Positions 46,729-59,319 of a stretch of 64,000 nucleotides of DNA are shown in pieces (position 1 is the first letter of the stretch; each line of letters starts with the position of its first letter). A model generated the notes under the pieces. It made no database searches. It was not told the DNA's origin and worked only from the letters and a program-made list of their open reading frames with translations. The translations under genes were made by a program, and so were the position numbers. The stretch comes from Rhynochetos jubatus (Eukaryota > Chordata > Aves > Eurypygiformes > Rhynochetidae), in assembly GCA_027574665.1 (NCBI GenBank), contig CM050650.1, positions 96,073,086 to 96,137,085 of the forward strand, read 5' to 3'.

Positions 46729-48210
46729 ATTTCCAAAAATACTCTAAATTCCTAATAGTAATGAAATCTTTCAGAGTGCAATGGAATATGTACTGACTTG
46801 GTCAGAACTTAACCTCCATAATGAAGAGAGGGGAAATCTATCTACATACATGAAACTTAGAGGTATGGTTATGCATTGCATGTATGATACTATGTCTGTA
46901 ATAGTAAGTTGTTCAAGACTTTGTAGCAGAGGTTTATTTTTATATCTTTGAAATGTTTTCTGAAAATACACCATGATTTAGTACTGCCATGGGTGCTCAC
47001 ATAAAATATTGTCATTCTGTTGAATCTCTCTACTTTGTGTAAAGCCCAAATCCATTGCCAAACAAAGGCTTTGTTGTTAGAAATGTTGATTGTGCCACAA
47101 TTGATTTTGGATTACAAATCTAAATTGAATTCCAATGTCTGTGAAGCCTTATTTCAAAGGTAAGAGGAAACATCTTCATATTATTTGTTCTGAGAAATGA
47201 CATCACTTAAAACTAACATTCTGGCAAATGTAGTTACAAGCAGACATCAAAGCAGAACACAATTTATGGGAGACAAAAATCCTTTCAAGAATTATTAATT
47301 TAGTCTTCAGGACTTAGAGATGTTGAAAGCAATGGGACTAAGGTCCTTTATCTCCAATTGATTTCAGTCTCAGAGTCAATACCTAAGTTATGTTTCTGCA
47401 GTGTAGAAGCAAGATCCTGTGCACAGAAATTAATTAGTTATTAATATATTTATTATTGATAATTATGACAATTATTAATTGTGCTTGTGCACAGGACCTT
47501 AATTATTTTTTTTACTGTCATATAAGCGTTCAGCAGAAATATTGTCGCTCTCTTGTGTGTTTTGCAGTTTACAGCAATAAATGCCTGATAGAAGCTGATG
47601 AAGGAGTGCAAAGAAACAGTGGCTTGTGACAGACACCAGTGTCAGCCCATCAGCAGCCACTCACTAAAGAGTTTTAAAGAGACATTTTAAGAGAGAGAAA
47701 CTGATATTACATTAGTAAATTTTATTGTTAGTTTTTAGCCTTTCAAGCATGTAAGGCAAAGTGGAAGAAAGGAGAGAATAATTTGTATAAAACCAAGAGG
47801 AATATAGTGTTGTACAACTTGCTGATCAGATTTAGAAGCTAACATATTCACACAAAATGAAAGACAGTGGGTAGAGCATGAATACACTGCATATTTGAAA
47901 CAAAGTTTTCACATACGATATGATGGGAAAGAGTGAGTAATTGAATGCTAAAACAGCCATGACTGAGTCAAAGCAGGACACCCAGTGTTTTGAATGGATT
48001 TGAAGTGTACAGATTATGTTATAAGCTGAGAATTTTATCTAGACAAAAAGAGAAAAAAGTAATCAAAATTTACTTGTGGGATCTAATTCACATTATTTTT
48101 GCTATTTACAAAGTTGGTGTTTATATTTAAGCTATGTGTTGTTGGCTAATAGTCAATGAAGTTCTAGTCAGTATAGAAATTGGACTCCAAAGAAAAGCTG
48201 CTACCATTTT
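46729..48210. other. AT-rich sequence with a long-spaced inverted repeat
   Basis: No gene is recognised. TCCTGTGCACA (47415-47425) and TGTGCACAGGA (47486-47496) are perfect 11-bp inverted arms around a 60-bp AT-rich centre. The surroundings are repeat-free and may be old conserved DNA, but this cannot be judged from one sequence. Confidence 0.45.
47415..47496. repeat. Inverted repeat, 11-bp arms, AT-rich loop
   Basis: The arms TCCTGTGCACA and TGTGCACAGGA are exact reverse complements separated by 60 bp of A/T-rich sequence. It could be a hairpin-forming relic of a small DNA transposon, a regulatory palindrome pair, or chance. Confidence 0.6.
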
Positions 48211-48285
48211 TATAGAATCTTAGAATTGTTTAGGTTGGAAAAGACCTTCAAGATAATCAAGTCCAGCTGTTAACTGGCATCACCA
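48211..48285 (-). mobile_element. CR1 LINE 3' end fragment, 75 bp
   Basis: TATAGAATCTTAGAATTGTT followed by TAGGTTGGAAAAGACCTTCA and AATCAAGTCCAGCTGTTAAC is the complement of a CR1 3' UTR of the AAGTCCAAC subfamily. It is only 75 bp long. It is a separate insertion from the copy at 48651, because both carry their own 3' terminus. Confidence 0.85.
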
Positions 48286-48372
48286 CTTTCTTATTTGTTT
48301 GAGTTCTGGCTAAAAGCCATTTTTATTCCAAATCAAATTTTTCTGTTCAAATGTGTGTTCTCCTCCAGAAAA

Positions 48373-48414
48373 AACAAACAAACAAACAAACAAACAAACA
48401 AACAAACAAACAAA

Positions 48415-48462
<48 letters not shown>
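48373..48462 (+). repeat. Compound microsatellite (AAAC)n(AC)n
   Basis: About 12 units of AAAC (48373-48420) pass directly into about 22 units of AC (48419-48462). Open frames with repeated cysteine/valine or threonine/histidine across it are artefacts of the repeat. Confidence 0.97.
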
Positions 48463-48465
<3 letters not shown>

Positions 48466-48650
48466 CCAACAGATAAACTGAATGCAATTAGACAACCAAT
48501 GCAACATTTTAGCATTCTGATATTTTTTCCAGTGTTTCCAAAACTAGCAGTTCATAAAGTGTACTCTTTTTCAAAGATATACTCACCCTGGAAAATAAAT
48601 GATTAACTGAACAACCAAAAAACAAACAAACAAAAAAAGATAAAAAATGC

Positions 48651-49605
48651 AATCATAGACCCATAGTATTGTTTAGGTTGGAAAAGATATTTAGGAACAT
48701 CAAGTCCAACTGTAAACTTAATACTGCCAAACTGACCACTAAACCATGTCTGTAAGGACCACATCTACATGTCTTAAATACCTCCAGGGACAGTGACTTA
48801 ACCACTTCCCTTGGCAGTCTTTTCCAATACTTCACCACCCTTTTGGTGAAGAAGTTTCTCCTAATATCCAGTCTTAACTTTCCCTGGTGCAACCTGAGGA
48901 TATTTTCTCTTGTCCTGTTGTTTGTTTCTTGTGAGAAGAGACCAACACCCACCTCACTACAATCTTCTTGCAAGTAGTTGTAGACTATCTGAGGACTTGC
49001 GCTCTAGGTCCTTCACCAGATTTGTTGCCCTTCTCTGGACATGCTCCAGCACCTCAGTGTCTTTCTTGAAGTGAGGGGCCCAAAACTGCAGGCAGTATTT
49101 GAGGTGCAGCCTCACCAGTGCCGAGCACAGGGGCCCAGTCACTTTCTTAGTCCTACTGGTCACACTATTTTTGATACAAAGCAGGATGCTACTGGCCTTC
49201 TTTCCACCTGAGCGCACTGCTGGCTTATATTCAGCTGGATGCCAACCAACAGTCCCAGGTCCTTTTCTGCCAGGCAGTTTCACATCCATTTGTTCATATA
49301 GTTGGCCTTAGCCCATTGATCCAGCCGGTCCAGATCCCTCTGAAAGGCCTTCCTACCCTCAGGCAGATTAACACTCTGGCCCAACTTGGTGTCATATGCA
49401 AATTTACTAAGGGTGCACTCGATCCCATCATCTAGGTCATTGATAGACAGAACTGGACATAATACCAAGCCCTGGGAAACACCATTTGTGACTGGCCACC
49501 AACTGGATTTAACTCTATTCACAAGTTTTTGGTCCCAACCATCCAGCCAGTTTTTTAACCAGCAAAGTGTACGCCTGTCCAGGCCATGAGTAACTAGTCT
49601 CTATA
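48651..49605 (-). mobile_element. CR1 LINE copy with RT palm and thumb, 3' end
   Basis: This minus-strand CR1 copy is truncated at its 5' side (about 49605). It encodes RT palm sequence [12 protein letters not shown] and [10 protein letters not shown], the latter matching the catalytic FADDTKL region with Y where the first D is expected. [13 protein letters not shown], the thumb segment [20 protein letters not shown] and [16 protein letters not shown] follow. The 3' UTR gives CATCAAGTCCAACTG on the plus strand. The frame is broken between the parts. It is the same subfamily as the 9931 copy, but longer on the palm side. Confidence 0.93.
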
Positions 49606-52600
49606 CTGAATAAAACCCTACTCTGGTTGAGATGATTCTCACCCTAAACTTTGTTGACTGCACTGGCTGAATTCCTGTAGGGTATAATGATGGCTACGAC
49701 ATCTATCCCAGATGAGCACCTTTATTTAGTTAATATTTTGATATGATATGCACATTCCAGATGCCTTCAGTTTAGACATTTATATCTGAACTGATAACGC
49801 CAGGACCATTTCATGGTCAAGGGAGAGAAGATCTTTTGGAGGTGTGACATATCTAGGCATTTACCTTAAGATAGGATGAATCTTACTGAAGAAGTGCCTT
49901 TATATTTGCACTGAATATAAAGGTAGAAATTTAAATTTCTCATTAAAAAAAAAAAACAACAGGATGATGTCTAAGATATGACTTAATAAGATCAAAATAA
50001 AATCATTTAATAGCATAAAAATAAAGAAGAATTTGGTTCTGCAAAACTATATAGTAGCAACAAATATTAAACAGAAAGACATGTTTTAAGCAACCTGAAA
50101 CATGGGAATAAAACATTAGAAGGACTCCAAAATTTGAAATATCCTTGCCTCTAGAAAACCATGCTAAACTTAGCTGGGGTTTTTTTGCCTTTTTATACCT
50201 ATTTGATGGTTGTTCCACAATGCTGGTATTAGAACCTCCTAAGTGATTAGAACCTTTTCTAATTTTTAGTACAAATTTTTGTAAGGATTGTTAATATCAA
50301 TTTATTTTAGTAATAACATTATTTTTGTTCAAAGAGCTCGTCATGCTTTTTCTACTCATAAGAAGTTCATCAGATACTAGCAAGTTTGACTTGTTTATTG
50401 GGTAGAGGCTCTTCACCAAATCAGAACATTGTTTAACTACAAGCTGAATACTGCCACTATACAGCACTGAGTCAGTAAGATCTATTATCAAACAGATTTT
50501 TCTAGTGCAAAAAAGGTTTAGACATTTTTGAAATATAAACTGAGTTTTCTAAAAACAAGTTACAAATTTTTAGCAAGAACTTATAAAGTGGAAGATTTAA
50601 TAAAAGTACTATCCCTATAACTGAATATATATGCAATAAGAATAAAAATTTTGTAATGAAGATCATGATAAGCAACAGGGCAGAATAGACACCACTCTTT
50701 AGTAAGAAATTTGGGAAAGAATAGCAAAAGGTTATGGAAACTCCGTTATTGTAATGTTGTGCTTCATACACTGACTAGGCAGTGACTAATCTTTGTAAAC
50801 ATACACAAAGTAATAGGCTTATTACTGTAGTAAGATAAGATGAAGTATAAATGACATCATTGTCATGTTATTGCATCTGTGAGTTTCAAAAAAACAAACC
50901 AAACTAAATGAAACAAACAAAACCTTTCTCTCAAACATCTCATCAGATACAAATCAGAAAGTCCACTTTTAAATGTAACACATTCATTAATGAAATGTTC
51001 AAGGTTACATTCAGACCAGCTGAATTCCATCTAAATCCCAACATAAGTACGTGGTTAACTTTCAGCAAATGATACAGAATGGTTGTTCTCCAAAAAAAGG
51101 TAATAAGATAGCATTTTCATTTTGACATCAATTGATCAGTTTTTTTAATGTATGTTCTTGTGAATTTGTAGAAATCTGAGCTACTCAGTGCTACCAGGTT
51201 CTGGGTCATCTATTATTCTGTTACCACACAGAAAAGTAGTGTTATGTTCTGGAAAAAGTCCACTTAAATACTATGCTTACATTATTCCTAATTTATACTA
51301 ACTGATTCAATCCTAACAGTGTCATTCCTAATCAATTGTGTAGTTTGATGATGCCCCTTTTCACAGAAGTCAAGTAGCTGCAGCTGCAAACCCTGGGCAG
51401 CCCTTAATCCTGGGCAGCCCTTGTCATACAGAAGTTTGAACTCACTGCTCATCCCTCAGGGGTATGTAATACTGCCTTGACAAAACTAAGACTGAGAAGA
51501 CTTACTGCTTGGCTCAAATCCATAAGATTTATGAGACTCAAAGGAGATAAAGTCTAATTCTGTAACTTCGTGTTCTTCCACTGAAGAGTGAAAATGGATC
51601 TTGGTTCTAGATCTTACTCCAATAGTAAGACCTCTTATAAGAGAGACAATGAATTATTATTATAACACACTTTAGGTAAAATTTGAAAGAATCATTATTG
51701 GCAAGGACAGGGATTCAAGCCTCACATAGAGGAGTGGGTTTATCACAAAGCCATGGTTCTATGGAAACATAAGATATAAAAAATATTCTCTCACTTTTTT
51801 GGGAGCTAAGAGCAACCACAGTTTTTGTGTCTTAATTGTCAGCTTGTAAGTTTTAAAGCTACATTACCTCAGTCATGATTGAACTTTCAACATCTGCTCA
51901 TGAGCATCTAGAGATTACTGCACTATTTCATCTCCATGTTCTCTAAATTTACTATGGCCAGTGGAGATAAAGAGCTATATGTTAACTCATTTTCTAGGCC
52001 AGGGAAAACAGAAGTACATCTGAGATGTTCTTATAGTGACATTGCTTTCCTTTGATTTTTATATTTTACCTTGTCTCCATTTAATTTCTGAGTCTTGTCA
52101 GAGACTCAGGGTGGATTCCTAAAGCCACATTCCTTATGTTAGGTTTTAAACATATTCTTGAAATATTAATCATATATAATATCTGTCTGCCTAATGCTAC
52201 ATACTTTATCAGAATTATAAAAGTTCTTTCTCAAATCTGTTACGCCTTCATAAATCCAGTGATTTTTAGATTTGGAATGCACAAGCATTGTGAAAACAAA
52301 GAACATACATCACAGAACTGTAGAATTTTAATTAAAACTAGAACAAGAAGGATAATTAAGGTACACTACTAACATCATTATCACATTTAAGTTTCCATTT
52401 GGACACCTTTACAACCAATTGTCTGCTGGAGAAACAGCTTCTTAAGCCTGTGTGGGTTCAGATACATTGCTTGGAAAAATTACGTCCTCAACTGGCACAT
52501 CAGAAGCTGGCAAAAATATCTGCTAATATAATTTAAAATTTAATCAAAATTGCATGGGAATGAATTATCTGTAGAGAAATGCAGTTAAAAATATTTAGGT

Positions 52601-52868
52601 AAACTGAAAGTATTTAAAATGAATTATGTTGATTTGTTTCAGAGAACCTGTATAAGTAATTTTTAAAAAAGCTTAATGAGATTTCTCTCACATACTTAAC
52701 TCTAGACTTCAGCAGTAGTGGTCCTATTCTCATTAAAGACCAGTAGACTTAACCAGTATTCCAAATATGTTTTTATTTAAATAAGTATAACAATTTTTAT
52801 CTGAAAAATAGGATTAAGAAAGCAGAACAACATACCTTAGTAGATCAGATGTTATCAGAATATATAAA

Positions 52869-52899
<31 letters not shown>

Positions 52900-53689
52900 A
52901 AATATGAAACAAGGAAAGGAAGAGAACCTACTGTGTAAGTGTATGTCTCTAAATATCATAATTAAATTAGAATAAAACTACCATAATCAGATAATAAGTA
53001 ATATCAAAACCTTAAATTAGTTAATAAAGGTCTTTGGGAAATATTATGTTAAAAAAAATAAAAGAGTACATGAAGAAAATTGGAAACATAAGAAAAAATA
53101 ACTGCATTAAAGGATGGGTCAATTTTTAATAATGTAAGTAAAGAAGGTTTGCTTAAATAGAAAAAAAAAACCTGAATAAAATATTTAAGAGAAAATTTCA
53201 CCAAGGTTATGGAGTATCAGCCTCTCTGTGTAAGGATAACATGTTTCGAAAGCTGTTGAATCCAGAAAAGAATTTGGACAGTTCAAAATTACAATGTTAA
53301 GACTATGATGCATGTCAAGAAAGCCTAGTGGTATGCCAAAGTAACTGAAGACATCAAATCTATTATTTTTTCCCAAGATTTCTTTTGTTCACTGGTTAAA
53401 AAAAATGGTGAGAACAGAAATAATAAATTACAAAATTAAGAGCCAATTTAGAACTTCTAGGAGGAGTGCTGCAACATAGAAAATCATAATTTTGCTGTCT
53501 CATTATCCTGGTCACAAAGTGGTTTGTCCACACAAGAGACAGCTTACAAAGAAATAAAAAAACAATCTCCAAAGTAGAGAAATAAGATGAGCAGGAAGAT
53601 TAAATGTTAAAGTAGCACAGATTGTCATAGATCCCCTCTGGACACTGTCCCATAGTTTGAAGAACCTTTACTATAGATACCTCAGAAAT
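49606..53689. other. 4.1 kb AT-rich sequence, no gene seen
   Basis: No gene or transposon is recognised. CCTGGGCAGCCCTT occurs twice in tandem at about 51391-51423. An (AAAT)n microsatellite lies at 52866-52903. Confidence 0.5.
52866..52903 (+). repeat. (AAAT)n microsatellite
   Basis: About nine AAAT/AATA units in a row make up this simple repeat. Confidence 0.95.
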
Positions 53690-53975
53690 CATACCAAAAC
53701 TAGTTTCAAGCTCTTTCAATGAGCCCTTCTAACTCCTGTGCAAAGATCCTTTTCCTTCTCGGAGTCAGGTGTACTCCACCTGTTACCAGCAGGCTTGGTA
53801 TCTTATATACTGACCCATAGTCTAAAAAGTCAAAATTCTGCCCAGGACACCAGGCTCAGAGCCAGGTGTTTTCTGGCTCTTCCTATTTATTTCCTCATTA
53901 TTTCCTGCAACTGGAAGGATAGAGGAGAACACTGCTTGTGCTCCTGATACCTTAATCTGTTGTCCCAAAGCTGCT
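53690..53975 (-). mobile_element. CR1 LINE 5' portion, upstream of the endonuclease
   Basis: On the minus strand this reads GTGTTCTCCTCTATCCTTCC, AACACCTGGCTCTGAGCCTG, GGTGTCCTGGGCAGAATTTT, GGAGTACACCTGACTCCGAG, GAAAAGGATCTTTGCACAGG and GCTCATTGAAAGAGCTTG, then AAACTAG. From memory this is the 5' half of avian CR1, just before the endonuclease-coding part. Such regions are rarely kept, because most CR1 copies lose their 5' ends. No endonuclease, RT or 3' UTR lies on the expected (low-coordinate) side, so this is a detached relic. Confidence 0.7.
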
Positions 53976-54334
53976 AGTGAACTGTTATGCATAGATACAC
54001 AAAGTTTCTATATTCTTTATAGAGTAGATAAGGAACTTGTTTGTGTGAAACCTCCAAAGTAGGTTTGGTCTACAAAGTTATGTCTTTCCAATTCTTCTAC
54101 TACCTCCCTTCCATCATTTTCTCATAATTATCCTTCAAATTCTTAGTCTCCCAGTCACTAACTGCTTGCCTCTTAGCAGTTAGCTTTTCTGTTTCTAAAG
54201 ACTGCACTTTGACCACGGATATTCAGTATTTCAGAACTTTGACATTTATAATATCGAAACAATTCAAGTACAGTTTTTGAGTTTCTCAAAATAAATCTCT
54301 GGATTATTAAATTGTCAAATACTGCCAAAATTAG
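53976..54334. other. AT-rich spacer, no gene seen
   Basis: Nothing is recognised between the CR1 5' relic and the LTR fragment. Confidence 0.5.
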
Positions 54335-54514
54335 TATATTGGGTTTATGTGGCAACATAAGAGGAGGCTTCAGTTGTGGCCTCTGTGAGAAAACATAAGG
54401 AGCTGCCCCCATGTTGGACAGAGTCCATTTCAGCTGGCTCCAAAAGGAACCCACTGCTGCCCAAAAAGTGACTTCATCGGTGATGCTCATGGAGCTTCTG
54501 TGATCACGTTTTTA
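54335..54514 (+). mobile_element. LTR 5' fragment, TGTATTGGGTTT family
   Basis: TATATTGGGTTTATGTGGCA, then GGCCTCTGTGAGAAAACATA, CCCCCATGTTGGACAGAGTC and AGCTGGCTCCAAAAGGAACC, match the first ~180 bp of the avian LTR family also present at 28410. The remainder of the LTR is not found downstream. The open frame on the opposite strand (54173-54490) crosses it and is not a gene. Confidence 0.75.
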
Positions 54515-57500
54515 AGACCTAAATATTTTATTACAAATATATAATAAGCATATTTATTCCATCTTATTTTTTTCCCCTGTCCTGTCCTGATTCTCTCACC
54601 CATCACCCATTGATACTTTTGAAGATTACCTAATAATTAAACTCAGATGACAAAAAAAGTCTTGGGAAATTAAAAACAGACTACAGACTCAAAATGCCAC
54701 ACTGAAGTCAGTTATTTGATAACTGATATAATCCTGTAAGCCACCTGTTTCTTTGACTTAAGAAAATCTTTATTTGTGGAAATCTAAATTTTGTTTAATT
54801 GTTTTGGATATGTTTTGTTCATGTTGGGTTGTCAAGCGTTTTGTTTTATATTTTTCACTGTCACATAGCACAGTAATGAAAGAAAGGATTGATGAATGTC
54901 TTCTGTGAAAATATCTAGCAATGCAGTTCTATTTTTATGAATAACCTTAAATTTCTTGTGTCTCCCTTCAATAAACTTTTGTAAAGATGTTTACCCTTAA
55001 AGTAACTAATAAAGAAAAAGAAAAAGGTAAATGGTGAAAAATCTGTTGATACAATAAAGAAAGAAAAGACAGTTTCAGTCGGCTGATGTCTGGCATTGTC
55101 AGTGTTTAAAATTCACATTTGGATGATGATAATCTGAGTTCCAATACATATTCTAAGGGTCAATGCTATACTTGACTGTTGGATGGTATGTCAGTTTCTA
55201 TTTGTTAATAATTGTGTAACTGCAATTCTACTTACTAGTTTTAAATTCCCATTTTTTGTTATTACCACATCAAGGCGCAGAATTCTAAACATGACTGAAA
55301 TGGTAAAATATTTCATCAAAGCTTAAGAAAAAACACAGCTTTTCTCATGTTTAAATATTAAGGATTTTGCTATCAGTGCAAACAGAACAATTAACTATGA
55401 AATCTTTAGTTATTTTTTGTCTGGGTATAAAATAACAATGTTATGCAAAGAAGAAGAATCATATATAACAATAAGAAGAAGAGGGTTTGACTCAGAAATT
55501 GTACATTGTAGGAAAAGTAAAAACAAAAATCAGTTTTTCTTAAACAGGTAGATTTGAAAGATCAGCCATTAAATACATTGGGCTGACTTTGTAATTTCCA
55601 TCTAACTTCACACTGACAGTATAATCTCCACTCACATCTCTAAAGAGTATAGATTTATAACAAATAGGGTAATTCCACATCAGGAAATTGTGGAGAACTA
55701 AAATGTCAAAATCTCAGAATAAGACAAATTGTTTCATAGACAACCAGTTCCCCAGAAATACTTGGTAGTGACTCCTGTTTTGCCAGATTAGTCATATATC
55801 TTCACAAGGCTGAGAAGTAAATACCAACTTCTTGAATTACATGCACTTTTTTCTTTATATACCAGGTATCTGCATTTACAATACTGCTCACTTTAGCTAT
55901 CATTGTACCAGAAATATTTTATGTATGCTACTTCAGAAATAAGTCTCTGACCCCTTTCATCCTCTTCTAAATTGTCTTATAATTGGTATGAGCATATTGA
56001 AGCAACTATTGCATAGTTACAATGACAATCAACATTCAGTGATAAATACTGATTAGGGAACAACCTCACAGCCACTCATGTTCTGGCATTGTTCACTGCT
56101 AATTATAGTTTTATATATATTTTCATATGCTTTTCTCTAGCTGTTATGTAAGTTGAGAAATATTTACTGAAATAAATTATTTTAAAGCATACACTTAGGC
56201 TTTTCTATTAGGCTTTTTCTTAAGAAACTGAATACCTCAGGAATAAACAAATTTCATTGCTGGAGGAGATAATTGCTGAGTATATAGGTAATTAATGATT
56301 TGGTATTTTCTAGTATTAATGAAGCTTTGCATTCTAGTTACTGCTAAAACTGAAAAGTCTACTGGTGCTTATAATTGCTGGATCAGTGTTGCATAGTTTG
56401 AAGATATCTAGAGATATAAAATTCTGTGCAAAAATCACATGAAGATTAACTGACCAAATGCTTTTTCCCTTCTCAGACCTAACAGTGTGGTGGGCTTCAG
56501 TATGCTATAATAGTGAGGACTGAATTAACACTGACAACAGATCTTAGTGTTAAGGGAATGTTTTAACAGGAGAAAATGGTAACAAGTATTGTTGACTTCA
56601 ACAACAGGCTTGAACTGGTATCAAAAGGAAATCCTATGTGACTGTAAACTATTGTGAAGTGACTTGACATTTTGACAGAGATGAACAGTAAACACAGTAT
56701 CAACAGTTGTTTTTTGGGTTGGGTTTTTTTTTAGTAATAATGGTAACAGTATTTTTTAAATATTTTTTTCTGCTTTCCTCATGTTTTGTCAGTTGGGATT
56801 TTACTGACCCTACCACTGAGAAATTATCTCATTTAATAGAACATCAATGAGAATATAAGAAAAGGAGAATAAACTACACTGGTTTCTCATTGTCTTGTCT
56901 TATAGCTGCTTCCATTTCCAGATCTAGTGTTCTTTTACTAAGATGAATCCTGGTCTTGCAACAGCTTTCTTACAAGTCAAATCTTCACATCTCTGTGAAA
57001 ATTCAGTAATTATATAGGCTTTCTATGGAACAGTTTGCTAGTATTTTTAAATAACCTTCAAGACTTTGGTCATGAAGAATTTGGTTTTCATTGTCTATAA
57101 TAGTTTAGCTTACTTTTAATTCCAAGACAACAAGTACATTCTTATTTAATGAAGTTCCCTTTTTTAATTCTATTTGAAGTATAGTGTTTTTAAATATTTT
57201 TAAATATGTTTTTATTTTTTTTTTACTCTTTAGAATTGGGAATTATTCAATTATTCAATATTGTTGCCCATGACCTGTCATCTGTTTGCTACTTGTTCAT
57301 ACTGACAAGTCATGCACATAATACTTTATTTTTGACATTACAGACACTCCAAGTAACAGATTGGATGATCATAAGCAAAGAATTATCACCCTTTAATGTC
57401 ATCAAACAGCAGGAGGATAAATTCTATGAGAAAGAAATTTCAAATACAAGGTCTATAACAATTGGCAAATTAAGAGACAGAAATAATCATAAAATGTAAA

Positions 57501-58039
57501 AGTAAATTAAGTAATATTCATAATGCATTTTAAAAGGGTGACTAAGCTTCTTTCTAGAAATATTTTAAATTAGATATTTCAAATAATTTAATCCTCTCTC
57601 CTTTAGATCTCCCACACACTTCCTAGAACAAATCTCCAGAAATACAACCAAAGCAGACACTTATTCCATGTAAATGGAAAATGCAATCCTTCTGTTGCCT
57701 CAGCTGACATACAAATGTTATATTTATCTGTCACAAAACCATATAAATATAATGTTGGAAAAAGGTTATACTGTAATTTTTATTTCCTCCAACATATACT
57801 ATTAAGTTTTCTGAAAAATTGTAACTTCATCAGAGGAAAGAACAAAGCTACTAGAAACTATGAATCTATTTGCAATTACACCACCTAAGCCATGCAAGGT
57901 GCATCTGCTGATACATAAGCAATCAGCTGATTTATTTCATTACAGTTTAGAAAAAAGTGTCAGGTATAAATAAACTAAGTGCTGGTCCTGCTCCATTCAA
58001 GGAGGAGTGGAAATTTGCGAAGTGCTAGTCAAAAAGCAA
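54515..58039. other. 3.5 kb AT-rich sequence, no gene seen
   Basis: No gene or transposon is recognised. Open frames (for example 57206-57499) lack motifs and have the composition expected of AT-rich DNA. Confidence 0.5.
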
Positions 58040-59319
58040 GAGAAATGGACAAACAGGGTATCATGCTTCAACCACCCTAACATCTGCTGGGAAAGTAACA
58101 TGGTGGGCTATAGGCAATCCACTCTATGATGGAGTGACTACGTCAGTGGACAAGGGAGGAGGTACTGATTTTTTCTATCTGGACTTCTGTAAGGCGTGAT
58201 CCTCCACACCATCCTTCTCTCTAAATTGGAGAGATATGGGTTTTACAGGTGGACTGTTCAGTGGATAAGGAATTTGTGAATGGTTGCATACAGAGGATTA
58301 TGGTCAACGTCTCAATGTCTAGATGGAGATTGGTTGCAAGTGGTGTCCCTTAGAAGTCTGTACTGGGACCAGTACTGTTTGATATCTTCATCAATGACAT
58401 AGTGGTATCAAGTATACCCTCAACAAGTTGGCAGACAACACCAAGCTGAGTGATGAAGTTGACATGCCTGAAGGATGGGATACCATTCAGAGGGGTCAGG
58501 ACAAGCTTGAGAAATAGGACTGTGAGAACTTCATGAGGTTAACAAGGCCAAGTGCCAAGTCCTGCACCTGGGTTGGGTCAACCCATAGTATCAGAACCGG
58601 CTGGGGGATGAAGGGATTGAGAGTAGCCCTTAAGAGAAGGACTTGAGGGTAATGGTGGCTGAAGAGCTGGACATCAGCTAACAATGTTCACTCACAGCCC
58701 AGAAAGCCAACCATATCTTGGGCTGAAATAAAAGAAGCATGACCAACAGATTGAGAGAGGTGATTCTGCCCCTCTAGTCTGCTCTTGTGAAACCCCATCT
58801 CACATTCATCTCTGGATTCCTCAGCACAGGAAAGACATGGACCTGTTGGAGAGGGTCCAGAGGAGGGTTCAGAGGTTATAAAAATGACCAGAGGGATGGA
58901 ATCCCTCTCGTATGAAGACAGGCTGAAAGAGTTGGGGTTGTTCATCCTGAAGAAGAGAAGGCTCCAGGGAGTAATTTATTGCTGTCTGCCAATGCTTAAA
59001 GAGGGCTTAAAGGAAAGATTGGTACAGACATTTTAGTAGTCTGTAGTAACAGGACAAGGGGTAATGGTTTTAAGCTAAAATTAGATTGAGACTAGATATA
59101 AAGAAGACATTTTTTACAATTAGGGTGTTGAAACACTGGAGCACGTTGCCCAGAGAGGGAGTAGATGCCCCCTCTCTGGAAATATTCAAGGTCAGGTTGG
59201 ACGGGGCTCTGGGCAACCTGATCTAATTGAAAATGTTCCTAATCTTTGTAGTGAGGTTGGATTAGATGACCTTTAAAGGTCCCTTCCAACCCAAACTATT
59301 ATATTTCTATGATTCTATG
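58040..59319 (+). mobile_element. CR1 LINE, longest copy, internally deleted
   Basis: The left end encodes the CR1 endonuclease motif FNHPNICW (58067-58090). At about 58115-58130 it jumps to RT text (GGAGTGACTACGTCAGTGGA, then YLDFCKA-like sequence). RT palm regions follow, recognisable by GGTGTCCCTTAGAAGTCTGT, TACTGGGACCAGTACTGTTT and GCAGACAACACCAAGCTGAG (ADDTKLS in intact relatives). The thumb, C-terminus and UTR run to CCCTTCCAACCCAAACTATT and ATTTCTATGATTCTATG. Frames are interrupted at several points. It is 5'-truncated within the endonuclease and lacks the EN-RT connector. The exact left edge is uncertain by up to about 80 bp. Confidence 0.9.

Noticed and set aside
48295-48606. 103-codon frame with long KQTN and TH repeats, and opposite-strand CV/FVCL repeats
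   Set aside because: It is a direct translation of the (AAAC)n(AC)n microsatellite.
51391-51423. CCTGGGCAGCCCTT repeated twice
   Set aside because: Only two units, so a local duplication and not an array. No function is suggested.
57206-57499. 97-codon frame beginning with a hydrophobic segment
   Set aside because: It is phenylalanine/leucine-rich as expected of T-rich DNA, with no conserved motif or regulatory context.
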